Positions 1 to 8,231 of a stretch of 64,000 nucleotides of DNA are shown here, in pieces. Each line of letters begins with the position of its first letter. The first letter of the stretch is position 1. The stretch lies in assembly GCA_014896485.1 (NCBI GenBank), contig JADBKH010000013.1, forward strand, positions 1 to 64,000, in the 5' to 3' direction. The position numbers and the translations under genes are program-made. The stretch is from Bacillota bacterium (GTDB lineage Bacteria > Bacillota > Bacilli > Bu12). The notes under the pieces were generated by a model. It did no database searches. It had not been told where the DNA came from and saw only the letters and a list, made by a program, of their open reading frames with translations.

Positions 1-239
1 ATGCCACGAAATGGTTGTAAATACCATGGCGAGGGGGTCCGTGTATCCCCTCAATTCATTGAGGGGGATTACGGCCCCCTCGCGCTCCCCCATTTCTCTA
101 AACGAGCAAAGAGGATTGGTGTCCGTGTAACTTGCCGAGATGGCCATGAACGACTGCGAAGGCCAGGGTAACGCTTGGCTTCAGATCTAGCTTTTCAATT
201 TTTCACATAAACTTAACCGCTGCGACCGACACTGGCTCC
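1..239. repeat. Non-coding stretch with iterated GC-rich hairpin arms
   Basis: I see no gene here. Between 31 and 81 four alternating complementary arms occur: GAGGGGG (31-37), CCCCTCAA (47-54), TTGAGGGG (59-66, continuing as GAGGGGG 61-67) and CCCCCTC (75-81). Arms 47-54 and 59-66 form a perfect 8-bp stem with loop TTCA. Arm 31-36 can instead pair with 47-52, and 61-67 with 75-81, so the foldings exclude each other. There is no T-tract, so an ordinary intrinsic terminator is unlikely. It could be the end of a structured leader or an intergenic repeat element. 90-239 shows nothing recognisable. Confidence 0.4.
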
Positions 240-617
240 ATGCATATCACCTATGACATCCCGGCCGGTTCCGGGGGGAAGTAGATTGTCTTTTGGCCGA
301 AAACCTGTTCGACGAGTACGGGAATGACGTGCCGAACGGCATGCCCAACTTTGTCGTGGCCGATGCCGGTTCTCCACCCTATGCGTCCGTCACGCTCACG
401 GCACCAAAGAAGGACAAGCAACCACCCCCATCGCTTGCAAGCGCTGTACAGGTCGGGCCTGGTAGCAGCGCATGCAACAGCACTGCAGGTGTGGCTCGAT
501 CAGCCGAATGTTGTACATTGGCAAGAGACGTCCGAACAGCTCAGTCGCGTGCAAATCTCCTTGCAGCAAACCATGGCACTGCTGCAGGAAAGTGCGGGAC
601 AGCTATCTTGGGCATAA
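240..617 (+). pseudogene. Frameshifted remnant of an unrecognised protein
   Basis: I do not recognise this gene. Protein-like text runs across two frames. ATG 240 opens a segment (MHITYDIPAGSGG) that meets a TAG about 15 codons in. An acidic segment (AENLFDEYGNDVPNG, then VVADAGSPPYASVTLTAPKK) lies in another frame from about 285 to 435. A helical C-terminal part (LYRSGLVAAHATALQVW ... ESAGQLSWA) returns to the first frame and stops at 617. Two single-base changes, one near the G-run at 273-280 and one near 435-450, would join them into a protein of about 125 residues. No domain is visible. It could also be two chance short ORFs; the change of composition at the frame switches favours decay. 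Confidence 0.3.
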
Positions 618-782
618 GAGGGACGTCCGGTTATAGAGGATACTAGACGTAAATTTCTGCGAGCCCTCTTGGCCGGCTCTGATTTATTGTGATCACCATT
701 GCCGATAGCATCTAAGGTTTCGCTGTTGTAGCCGTCCCAATCCTTTGCCATCCGAGGCTTTGCACACATAATCCCAATACGC

Positions 783-841
783 CCAAAGCCAAGCTCCTCT
801 CTATCATGGAAGGAGCTCGGCGGTCTGGCTTCTGGCTTTGG
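783..841 (-). terminator. Hairpin downstream of the minus-strand phosphatase-like gene
   Basis: CCAAAGCCA (783-791) pairs with TGGCTTTGG (833-841), and directly inside it AGCTCCT (792-798) pairs with AGGAGCT (811-817). The structure begins 2 bp past the end of the minus-strand gene. The T-tract on that strand is poor, so termination is inferred from position. Confidence 0.4.
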
Positions 842-842
842 A

Positions 843-2603
843 TTACTGAACGAAAGAAGTGACTGTCGAAAGCAGGGATTGGGCTTTGTCCGTATCTTGT
901 GCCAACTTGGCTGGTGAGACGGCGCGTCCCTGGTAGAGATTCAAAATGTCCTGTTGGAGCTGTGCGGCGAGGGCATCTCTCGTTTGGGTCCAGCTTTGGA
1001 TCAGGGTGTCAAGGCGGGTCCCTTCAGAATTGGTCGCGTTTACTGCCGCTTCCGAGGCGACCTTCAGTGTCGCCATGCCGAAGCTGCCCACTGGGGCGTT
1101 CAGCTGCTTGAAGGCCGATTCTGCATCGAGCACTTTGGCAAGCTTTTCCCCTTGGAGATGCGTCGGCTGGTGGACACTGGCGATAGGGATGCCATCGAAA
1201 TGAGCGCCGGTCAGATCGTATCCCAACAGGCTATAGATGGTTGGCAGGATATCGGCATGGTCCACCCACTGGGCGGAAGTTTGATGTGCCGGGACGCCCG
1301 GTCCGACGATACCTGCCCATATGCGCAAGATGTCCGGACTGATCGTGCCGTGATTCCATACGTACGCTGGATTGTGGTGCCATTCTGTGCTGCCACTGTA
1401 ACCGTAATAGACGTCCGGCTTGGCAAAGAGAACGAAGGAGGGGGTTCGATCCAGTGCGGCTGTAACGGCCATATGCAACGCCTTGAGTTCGGTGGGGTTG
1501 GCAACGAAATCCCAGCCTGGTACGGCAGGTAAAGCGGCCAACACCTGGGGGAGCGTGCGGTTGTCTTTGAGATAGACCAGCGCCCCGCTGTCTCCATAGA
1601 CGGTGAGATTGCTGGGATCGGCTGCGTACAAGGAGTTGTTCGTCAGCCACCCCGTCAGGTTGGTGGTCAGCTCGCCTTGGGGCATGAGGTGATCGCCTTC
1701 GTCAGTAGTCAACACAAAGAGGGTATTGGATGCCGTCAGACCTGCTTTCCCCATGTTTTCAAAGAATCGCGAAAAGGCTGTGTCGTAGGCGCGGAGTGTC
1801 GCATCGTATTGGCCAGGTAGCGCTTCTTTGCCATTGACTTCATGGGCCTCGTGCAGGTAAGTGAAGGTCACCGGTACGCCATGGGTCTGCATTTCATAAG
1901 TGGCTTGCAGCGACCAGTTAAGATCCGTATCGTCCCCCCATCCCGGAAATCCACCGAGGGTTTGATCAGGATGGGACCACGAAGGCGCATGGAAGAGGTA
2001 CGGAAGGTTCGGTGATCCGAAGATTGTTTGGCCGTTCGCTTGATGCACGGCGATACCAAGGTAATCCGCAGGTTTGCTGTCCGCAGGATTCATCATCGCA
2101 GGCGTGACTTCTCGCGCGCTTTCCAGCTCCATGTCGGGGGCTCCGACTGCACCGACGTTCCAGCCGTGTTGATTGAAGGCGATCCAATTGGGAGTGGTGG
2201 TCACGTGGGGCTGTCCGTCGGGGTCTTTGTTCTCCCAGTAGGCGAAGCTGACGTATTGGCTACCCTCATAAAAGCCCTGATCAATGACTCCGGTCTGATC
2301 CGGGTACTTTCCGGTCATATCGGAAAGCATCCCATCCTGTGTATGGGAATCGAGTACGGTATGATCGTTGACCAGCACAGTGCCCTGGCTGAGAAAATGC
2401 ATCACGCTGGGCATCTGCTGGATATCGCTGTAATGGACGTTGTCCGTGATGATGTACACGACGTGCTGGATGGAAGATCCACGGCCTGCAAGGGAATGTT
2501 GGGTGCTGTCCAATGCCATCGGCGTACCGACCATCGCCGTTGTGACAAGGGCTGCTCCAAGCCCCAGGTTGAAAACCGTGTGGCGGCTTTTTCGAACGGA
2601 CAT
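843..2603 (-). CDS. Exported alkaline-phosphatase-superfamily hydrolase
   Basis: 586 aa, with an N-terminal signal peptide or anchor (basic MSVRKSRH, then a hydrophobic run to about residue 30). The body has the alkaline phosphatase/phosphodiesterase superfamily layout: an early metal-binding Asp (YIITDN), a SHTQDG segment near residue 87 where the family carries its Ser/Thr nucleophile, a metal-binding TTDEGDH near the middle and a late WVDHADILPTI His site. It probably cleaves phosphate (or sulfate) esters outside the membrane; the substrate cannot be read. The ATG has a GAGAGGAGG ribosome site on the minus strand. It is divergent from a second phosphoesterase, and the shared region has PhoP-type hexamers on both strands, suggesting phosphate-starvation control. 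Confidence 0.75.
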   Translation of the reverse strand: MSVRKSRHTVFNLGLGAALVTTAMVGTPMALDSTQHSLAGRGSSIQHVVYIITDNVHYSDIQQMPSVMHFLSQGTVLVNDHTVLDSHTQDGMLSDMTGKYPDQTGVIDQGFYEGSQYVSFAYWENKDPDGQPHVTTTPNWIAFNQHGWNVGAVGAPDMELESAREVTPAMMNPADSKPADYLGIAVHQANGQTIFGSPNLPYLFHAPSWSHPDQTLGGFPGWGDDTDLNWSLQATYEMQTHGVPVTFTYLHEAHEVNGKEALPGQYDATLRAYDTAFSRFFENMGKAGLTASNTLFVLTTDEGDHLMPQGELTTNLTGWLTNNSLYAADPSNLTVYGDSGALVYLKDNRTLPQVLAALPAVPGWDFVANPTELKALHMAVTAALDRTPSFVLFAKPDVYYGYSGSTEWHHNPAYVWNHGTISPDILRIWAGIVGPGVPAHQTSAQWVDHADILPTIYSLLGYDLTGAHFDGIPIASVHQPTHLQGEKLAKVLDAESAFKQLNAPVGSFGMATLKVASEAAVNATNSEGTRLDTLIQSWTQTRDALAAQLQQDILNLYQGRAVSPAKLAQDTDKAQSLLSTVTSFVQ

Positions 2604-2664
2604 CTGTGGCGCCTCCTCTCAGCGGCTAGTCTATCATGGTTTTGTCTTCAGATATGGTTGCTTA

Positions 2665-2681
2665 TGTTAAAAATGGGTGAA
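2665..2681 (-). promoter_or_regulatory. Possible PhoP half-box for the minus-strand gene
   Basis: Read on the minus strand, TTCACC and TTAACA are separated by exactly 5 bp (11-bp period), like one PhoP dimer site. A third hexamer in phase (TGTAAG) is weak. It lies about 60-80 bp upstream of the gene that starts at 2603. Confidence 0.4.
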
Positions 2682-2709
2682 GTTCACTTACACTGTAAAT
2701 ATGCAGGCT

Positions 2710-2748
2710 TTAACAGAAGTTTAACGGCGTATTAACAAAACCTTTACG
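2710..2748 (+). promoter_or_regulatory. PhoP box: four direct hexamers at 11-bp period
   Basis: Four TT(A/T)AC(A/G) hexamers start at 2710 (TTAACA), 2721 (TTAACG), 2732 (TTAACA) and 2743 (TTTACG), each followed by a 5-bp spacer. This matches the Bacillus PhoP-binding box, which has TT(A/C/T)ACA-type repeats with 5-bp spacers in the coding orientation. The box ends 98 bp before the GTG of the exported phosphoesterase. I could not pick a convincing -10 downstream, as expected for an activator-dependent promoter. Induction under phosphate limitation is an inference. Confidence 0.75.
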
Positions 2749-2846
2749 CAATTCCCTCGATTCCCATCTCCCCTAGGCCTTACCCTGTTTAAGGGACAAA
2801 GCCTGGGGTTTCTGTCCACTAGGGTGTTGTGAAGGGATGAGAAAGC

Positions 2847-5327
2847 GTGCACCGATGGAAACAAGGGTTGCGCGTACGGCGCGTGGCCAGCTTAGCAGGG
2901 ATTAGCATCCTTGGCGTCGGCTTGGTTGCCGGCATGAATGGCGGTGGTCGGACCGCCGATGCAGCCGGCGACTTTGCTCCACAGACGCCTATCAAGCATC
3001 TTGTCGTCATCTTTCAAGAAAATGTCTCTTTCGATCATTATTTTGGAACCTATCCCAATGCGACAAATCCTGCAGGTGAACCGTCGTTTCAGGCAGCCCC
3101 CAACACACCTTCTGTCAATGGCCTCAACGATGCGCTGCTGAATCACAATCCAAACAGCGCCAATCCCCAACGGTTGGACCGCTCCCAGGCGATGACCGCG
3201 GATATGGATCACGGTTATGCAGCTGAGCAGAAAGCCGCCAATGGCGGGATGATGAATCGGTTTGTAGAGGAGACCGGCCGCAGCGACAATCCCTCTATCG
3301 TGATGGATTATTATGACGGCAACACGGTGACCGCGCTGTGGAACTATGCACAGCACTTCGCCATGAGCGACAACTCCTACAACACCACCTTCGGGCCCTC
3401 GACGCCGGGCGCACTCAACTTGGTTTCGGGCCAGACCCACGGCGCGACGGCGACGGCCCCCGATGGGACGAATTCGACCGACGTGAAAAACGAGGTGGCC
3501 AACGGTGCAGTGATCGGCGATCCTGATCCGACGTTGGACGACTGCTCCAGTACGAAGTACCCAACTGTTTCCATGAGTGGCAAGAATGTGGGTGATCTGC
3601 TCAACGCCAAAGGGATTACGTGGGGTTGGTTTGAAGGTGGCTTCCGACCGACATCTACGCAAGACGGAAAGGCTGTTTGTGGTGAGAGCCACACAAACGT
3701 AGGCGGGGCTTCGGTGACCGACTATATTCCACATCATGAGCCTTTCCAATACTACCCGTCGACGGCCAATCCCCATCATTTGCCACCCAGCTCAGTCGAC
3801 AAGATCGGATACACCGATCAGGCCAATCACCAGTACGATCTGAGCGATTTTTGGGCCGCTGCAGAGAACGGCAACCTGCCTGCGGTCAGCTTTTTGAAGG
3901 CAGCGGCTTATCAGGATGGCCATGCCGGCTACTCCGATCCGCTGGATGAACAGACCTTCCTGGTCGATACCCTCAATCGCCTGCAGGCATTGCCAACCTG
4001 GAAGGATACCGCCGTCATTATCTCCTATGATGACTCGGATGGCTGGTACGACCATGTCATGAGCCCCATCGTCAATCCGTCGAACGATCCCAACTACGAT
4101 GCTTTCCTCGGTACGCCTAAGCTGGGCAACTACCAGGATCGCGCCGGTTATGGACCGCGCCTTCCGCTGTTGGTCATCTCGCCGTATGCCAAGCAGAACT
4201 TTGTCGACCATAGCATTACAGACCAGAGCTCGATCTTGCGGTTTATTGAGGATAACTGGGGATTGGGACGCATCGGCGACGCTTCCTATGACGCCATCGC
4301 TGGCCCATTGGACAACCTGTTCGACTTTCACAGTGGACAGCTGGCACCAAAACTCCTTCTCGATTCTTCTACAGGGGAACCTGTAAAGGCAGCATCACAC
4401 GCGATTGGCGGTAAGGATCGCTATGAGACAGCCATCAACGTGTTGGGCGACGCAACCGTCGGGTGGAAGGGCTCTTCCGACAAGGTGATCCTGGTCAACG
4501 GTGCACGCGGGCACGCGGTGGACGCGTTGGCTGCCAACAGTCTGGCCGGGGCGCTGCATGCGCCGGTGATGGTGGTGGATGGCAACGCGTCTGTGCTGAA
4601 GGATGCCCAGAAGCAGTTTGTTTCCAAGCTGGGTGCCAAACAGGCGCTGGTGGTCGGCATGCCCTTACAGGCATCCCTCAATCAGCAGCTTGTCCAGATG
4701 GGTCTCCAGGTCGACAACAAGGATTTTCACGGGTCGAATCGCTATACGACGGCGCTTGCGGTCGCCGATTACATCACAAACCACACCGATGCCACTCCAA
4801 AGCAGATCTTTTTGGCTACGGGTACTGCCCTGCCGGATGCCCTCAGTGCCGGGCCTCTGGCTGCCGGTGAAGCCGACATTGTGCTGCTTGTCAACCCGAA
4901 AGGGAATAACAGTGCGGTAGTGACAAAAGCCAACGCGCTCAAGCAGTCCTATGGCGCGCCGGTCTATGCGTTGGGTGACCCAGCAGCCGTGCCGGATAAT
5001 GTGGTCAAAGCGACGGACGCCACGCGGATTTCTGGAAACGATCGCTACCAGACCAATCTGACATTTCTAAAAACATTTGTGACAAAGCTGGACAGCGGCA
5101 CGCTCTACATCACCAACGGTGCACCGGGGCATGAGGTGGATGCTCTCTCTGTCGGTTCGGTGGCGGGGCAGGCAAAGCACCCGCTGTTGTTGACCGATGG
5201 AGAGCAGCTGAGCCCGGAGCAGCAAGCGTGGCTGACCAGCTATAAAGGCGCGATTCAACAGGTGGTCTTTGTCGGCGGAATGATCTCTGACGGCTTAAAG
5301 GCTGCTGTGCAGGACGCGTTGAAATGA
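2847..5327 (+). CDS. Secreted phosphoesterase (phospholipase C/acid phosphatase family) with three cell-wall-binding repeats
   Basis: 826 aa. A signal peptide covers about residues 1-40. The catalytic part, about 45-500, is a phosphoesterase (PF04185) module of the phospholipase C/acid phosphatase type; the diagnostic start is IKHLVVIFQENVSFDHYFGTYP, with a late YDDSDGWYDH metal site. About residues 519-826 hold three cell-wall-binding repeat 2 units (PF04122), opening with GKDRYETA, GSNRYTTA and GNDRYQTN. The enzyme is thus probably held on the cell wall and releases phosphate from phospholipid-type or organic phosphate esters. Start GTG 2847 follows a GAAGGGA ribosome site. A PhoP box lies upstream. 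Exact substrate is unknown. Confidence 0.88.
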   Translation: MHRWKQGLRVRRVASLAGISILGVGLVAGMNGGGRTADAAGDFAPQTPIKHLVVIFQENVSFDHYFGTYPNATNPAGEPSFQAAPNTPSVNGLNDALLNHNPNSANPQRLDRSQAMTADMDHGYAAEQKAANGGMMNRFVEETGRSDNPSIVMDYYDGNTVTALWNYAQHFAMSDNSYNTTFGPSTPGALNLVSGQTHGATATAPDGTNSTDVKNEVANGAVIGDPDPTLDDCSSTKYPTVSMSGKNVGDLLNAKGITWGWFEGGFRPTSTQDGKAVCGESHTNVGGASVTDYIPHHEPFQYYPSTANPHHLPPSSVDKIGYTDQANHQYDLSDFWAAAENGNLPAVSFLKAAAYQDGHAGYSDPLDEQTFLVDTLNRLQALPTWKDTAVIISYDDSDGWYDHVMSPIVNPSNDPNYDAFLGTPKLGNYQDRAGYGPRLPLLVISPYAKQNFVDHSITDQSSILRFIEDNWGLGRIGDASYDAIAGPLDNLFDFHSGQLAPKLLLDSSTGEPVKAASHAIGGKDRYETAINVLGDATVGWKGSSDKVILVNGARGHAVDALAANSLAGALHAPVMVVDGNASVLKDAQKQFVSKLGAKQALVVGMPLQASLNQQLVQMGLQVDNKDFHGSNRYTTALAVADYITNHTDATPKQIFLATGTALPDALSAGPLAAGEADIVLLVNPKGNNSAVVTKANALKQSYGAPVYALGDPAAVPDNVVKATDATRISGNDRYQTNLTFLKTFVTKLDSGTLYITNGAPGHEVDALSVGSVAGQAKHPLLLTDGEQLSPEQQAWLTSYKGAIQQVVFVGGMISDGLKAAVQDALK

Positions 5328-5395
5328 ACGTGTAGCGGCCCAGAAGAGCTCAAGAATAAAGGGCTGAACATAGCAGTAGCTCACATGTTTTCACC

Positions 5396-5424
5396 TTGCA
5401 TCGTCTGTTTTATCGCTCTACAAT
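5396..5424 (+). promoter_or_regulatory. Sigma-A-type promoter for the DHA2 exporter leader
   Basis: TTGCAT (5396-5401), a 17-bp spacer and TACAAT (5419-5424). Transcription would start near 5431, about 105 bp before the exporter start codon. Confidence 0.65.
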
Positions 5425-5455
5425 GAATTGCAGACAGTATTACGACAGTAGCTGC

Positions 5456-5507
5456 ATGAGAAGGAAGGCAGGCCGAACCAGCTCGCTGGTCGGCCGCCTT
5501 TCTGTTC
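5456..5507 (+). terminator. Leader terminator overlapping a 22-codon ORF, possible attenuator
   Basis: A long stem pairs 5465-5481 (AAGGC, GGCCG, ACCAG, with two bulged A) with 5486-5500 (CTGGT, CGGCC, GCCTT) around loop CTCG, followed by TCTGTT. It sits between a good promoter and the exporter gene, so it would stop exporter transcription by default. A short ORF from ATG 5456 to TAG 5524 (22 codons, rich in Arg and Ser) runs through the whole hairpin; its ribosome site is weak. Ribosome movement on it could open the stem. Alternatively the transcript is a free RNA of about 75 nt, or the hairpin simply ends readthrough from the phosphoesterase gene. Confidence 0.5.
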
Positions 5508-5536
5508 GCAGTCTGTCGATGTAGAGAGAGGGGGCA

Positions 5537-7345
5537 GTGGGGTTGTCAACGACAGAAACAGCTATCGGTGGTAAGGCGCGCAGTCCTCACTACAAGTGGA
5601 TCGCGCTCTCCAATACCACGCTGGGCGTCCTGATGTCGACGATCAATGGCACTGTGGTCATGATCTCGCTGCCCTTCATTTTCAACGGAATTCATGTCGA
5701 TCCGTTGGCGCCGGGGCAGACCGGGCTCCTGTTGTGGGTGTTGATGGGTTATCAGCTGGCCATGACGGTCCTTTTGGTGACGTTTGGCAGACTCTCGGAC
5801 AGCCTGGGGCGGGTGCGTCTGTACAACCTGGGCTTTCTGGTCTTCACCATCGGGTCCATTCTGCTTTCGATTACGTGGGGCAGGGGACTCGACGGGGAGC
5901 TGCAGCTCATCATCTTTCGCGTAATTCAAGGGTTTGGCGGCGCTTTCCTGTTTGCAAACAGCGCCGCCATCCTGACCGACGCCTTTCCACCCAACCAGCG
6001 CGGTTTCGCGTTGGGTGTTAACGGCATCGCCTCGATCTTTGGGGATATCATCGGCCTGTTCCTGGGTGGGGTACTGGCTGCTGTCGACTGGCGACTGGTC
6101 TTTTTGGTCAGCGTTCCATTCGGCATCTTCGGGACAATCTGGGCGTTTATCGCGCTCAAGGAGGTCGGTGAGCGTGATCCCCAGCCCATCGATCTCTGGG
6201 GCAATGTCACGTTCGGCGTGGGCCTGACGGCGCTGATGGTCGCCCTCACCTATTCCCTGATGCCGTATGGCCATCAGGCGATGGGTTGGAGCAATCCGAT
6301 GGTCATCGGCTGCGCGGCTGCAGGGGTTCTGTTATTGGTGGCATTCGTCTTCATTGAATTGCGTGTCCAGGCACCGATGTTCCATCTTTCGCTCTTCAAG
6401 GTGCGGCCGTTTACGACGGGCACGGTGAGCAACCTGCTGATGTCGTTGGCCCGGGGCGGCTTGCAGTTCATGCTGATCATCTGGCTGCAGGGCATCTGGC
6501 TGCCGTTGCATGGGGTGCGCTTTGAAGATACTCCGCTGCAGGCCGGACTGGATCTGCTGCCGATGATGATCGGGTTTGTAGTCGCTGGGCCCATTGCAGG
6601 ATCACTTTCGGATCGCATGGGCGCACGGCCACTGGCAACGGCGGGGACGCTGTTTGCGGCTGCCGGTTTCGTGCTGCTGGCCACTCTGCCCTACAATTTC
6701 AACTTCTGGATTTTTGCCGTCTATCTCTTCATCCAAGGGGCTGGCATGGGGCTCTTTGCCGCGCCGAACAACAGTGCGGTGATGAACTCGGTACCGGCGC
6801 GCTATCGGGGGGTCACTTCCGGCATGAACTCGACCTTTGGCCGGGCGGGCATGACGATGAGCATGGCGATCTTCTTCTCGATGGTGATTGCCGGGCTGGT
6901 GAGCAGCCTGCCACCTGCCATGTCGGCGCAGTTGACCCAGGCTGGAGTGCCTGCCAATGTGGCGAATCGCATTGCTCAACTTCCGCCGCTGGATGCGCTC
7001 TTTTCGGCATTGTTGGGCTACAACCCGATGGCGCAGCTGATCCCTTCGGATGTGCTCAGCCAACTTCCGCAGCAGGCGCAGCAGACCTTGCTGGGCGGAC
7101 ACTTCTTTCCGGAGATGATCGCGCCGCCGTTTATCAGCAGCTTGCACATGGTCTTCTATATGGCGGCCGGGCTCTGCGTGGTTGCAGCCGTCTGTTCGCT
7201 GTTACGCGGCAAGCGTTATGTCTGGGACGAACCGGGGCAGATGCAACAGACCAGCGCGACGGGTTCCGGCGCATTGCCGGCAGCAGGAGCTGTTTCTTCA
7301 CAGGGACTGCACTTGGTGCCCAACGGTGGATCCGAAGAGCGCTGA
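5537..7345 (+). CDS. MFS transporter, DHA2 (EmrB/QacA) family, 14 TM
   Basis: 602 aa, with about 14 hydrophobic segments. The family motif A appears in the loop after TM2 (FGRLSDSLGRVR). A second such motif (GSLSDRMGARP) lies in the C-terminal half. Members export drugs, dyes or toxic organics by proton antiport in the cytoplasmic membrane. A hydrophilic loop of about 80 residues precedes the last TM, and the C-terminal 40 residues are a low-complexity cytosolic tail. Start GTG 5537 follows a purine-rich GAGAGAGGGGG site. The gene is monocistronic between its own promoter and a strong terminator, and the leader hairpin suggests inducible expression. Substrate unknown. Confidence 0.85.
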   Translation: MGLSTTETAIGGKARSPHYKWIALSNTTLGVLMSTINGTVVMISLPFIFNGIHVDPLAPGQTGLLLWVLMGYQLAMTVLLVTFGRLSDSLGRVRLYNLGFLVFTIGSILLSITWGRGLDGELQLIIFRVIQGFGGAFLFANSAAILTDAFPPNQRGFALGVNGIASIFGDIIGLFLGGVLAAVDWRLVFLVSVPFGIFGTIWAFIALKEVGERDPQPIDLWGNVTFGVGLTALMVALTYSLMPYGHQAMGWSNPMVIGCAAAGVLLLVAFVFIELRVQAPMFHLSLFKVRPFTTGTVSNLLMSLARGGLQFMLIIWLQGIWLPLHGVRFEDTPLQAGLDLLPMMIGFVVAGPIAGSLSDRMGARPLATAGTLFAAAGFVLLATLPYNFNFWIFAVYLFIQGAGMGLFAAPNNSAVMNSVPARYRGVTSGMNSTFGRAGMTMSMAIFFSMVIAGLVSSLPPAMSAQLTQAGVPANVANRIAQLPPLDALFSALLGYNPMAQLIPSDVLSQLPQQAQQTLLGGHFFPEMIAPPFISSLHMVFYMAAGLCVVAAVCSLLRGKRYVWDEPGQMQQTSATGSGALPAAGAVSSQGLHLVPNGGSEER

Positions 7346-7379
7346 TCGGCTTGCCAGACGTAGACGTCCAAACGACTTT

Positions 7380-7407
7380 AAAAAAGTGCCCTTTTGGGCG
7401 CTTTTTT
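7380..7407 (+). terminator. Intrinsic terminator after the DHA2 exporter
   Basis: A6-GTGCCC, loop TTTT, then GGGCGC-T6. The A-tract and T-tract extend the stem, so it may act in both directions. Confidence 0.85.
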
Positions 7408-7471
7408 GTTGCTTGAACCTTCTGGGTATCTGTGCGATCTTTAAAATATTGGGGTCAGGAGGGGAGTCGGG

Positions 7472-8218
7472 ATGCACCTGCGCAAGAAGTCGTGGCCGCT
7501 GAGGTTGGGGCTCGGTCTTGCGGTGGTTGTAGGGTTGTTTCTGATCCCCCAGCAGACGGAAGGGGGAGGGTTCGGCGCGATGGATCCAAAGACGCAAACC
7601 CATCGGGGGATTCAGCAGACAGGTCAGTCCCACCCTGTCTTGCTCGACGTGCCCGTCTGGGGGCAGTATCCCCAACTGCCGACCGGCTGTGAAGCGACAG
7701 CGGTAGCCATGCTGCTCACCTATGCCGGGGAGCCGGTGACCAAGGAGATGGTGGCCCTGGCGTTGCCACGTGCCCCGTTGCCGCACGAAGAGCAGGGTCG
7801 ACGGGTGGGTGCTTCCCCAAATACCGCTTTCCTGGGCGATCCATGGAAGCCCGACAGCCTGGGGGTCTTCCACAGGCCTGTCGCAGCTGTGATCGACCGC
7901 TTTTTGCCGGGGGCAGCCCTTGATTTGACCGGTACCCCTCTGCTAGAGGTATTGCAGCATGTGGCTGCTGGAGAGCCGGTGATGGTCTGGACAACGATCG
8001 ACCTGGCCGAGCCGAAGGTGGCCGAAAGCTGGGAAGATCCCCAGGGGAAACCCGTCGTGTGGCTCTCGCCGGAGCACGTTGTCGTCATCGTCGGTTTTGA
8101 TGCGCAGAGTATCTGGGCAAATGACCCCACGACGGGAAAGCGTACCATCTACCCGCGTGCTCTTTTTGAAAAACGTTACGACCAGATGGGACGTCAAGCG
8201 GTGGCGATCCGGCGATGA
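7472..8218 (+). CDS. Exported C39-like (Peptidase_C39_2) cysteine peptidase
   Basis: 248 aa. A single N-terminal hydrophobic segment (about residues 9-26) acts as signal or anchor. The rest is a papain-like C39_2 domain (PF13529): the catalytic Cys73 is in PTGCEATA, His202 in SPEHVVVI and the Asn/Asp pair 217-218 in ANDP. The family cleaves peptides or peptidoglycan cross-links; stand-alone members have mostly unknown targets. The ATG follows GGAGGGGAG. The next gene starts 14 bp after the stop, so it is co-transcribed with the penicillin-acylase-type hydrolase; both are predicted outside the membrane. Confidence 0.75.
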   Translation: MHLRKKSWPLRLGLGLAVVVGLFLIPQQTEGGGFGAMDPKTQTHRGIQQTGQSHPVLLDVPVWGQYPQLPTGCEATAVAMLLTYAGEPVTKEMVALALPRAPLPHEEQGRRVGASPNTAFLGDPWKPDSLGVFHRPVAAVIDRFLPGAALDLTGTPLLEVLQHVAAGEPVMVWTTIDLAEPKVAESWEDPQGKPVVWLSPEHVVVIVGFDAQSIWANDPTTGKRTIYPRALFEKRYDQMGRQAVAIRR

Positions 8219-8231
8219 GGAGGCGCAGCGG

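Noticed and set aside
500..769. Minus-strand frame of 89 residues near the left end
   Set aside because: The first half (MAKDWDGYNSETLDAIGNGD) looks protein-like, but there is no ribosome site, family match or continuation; it may be a scrap of an old gene, but I cannot support it.
8079..8231. Upstream extension of the penicillin-acylase open frame
   Set aside because: It lies inside the C39 peptidase gene and has no signal peptide; GTG 8232 has the ribosome site and is followed by a proper signal or anchor segment.
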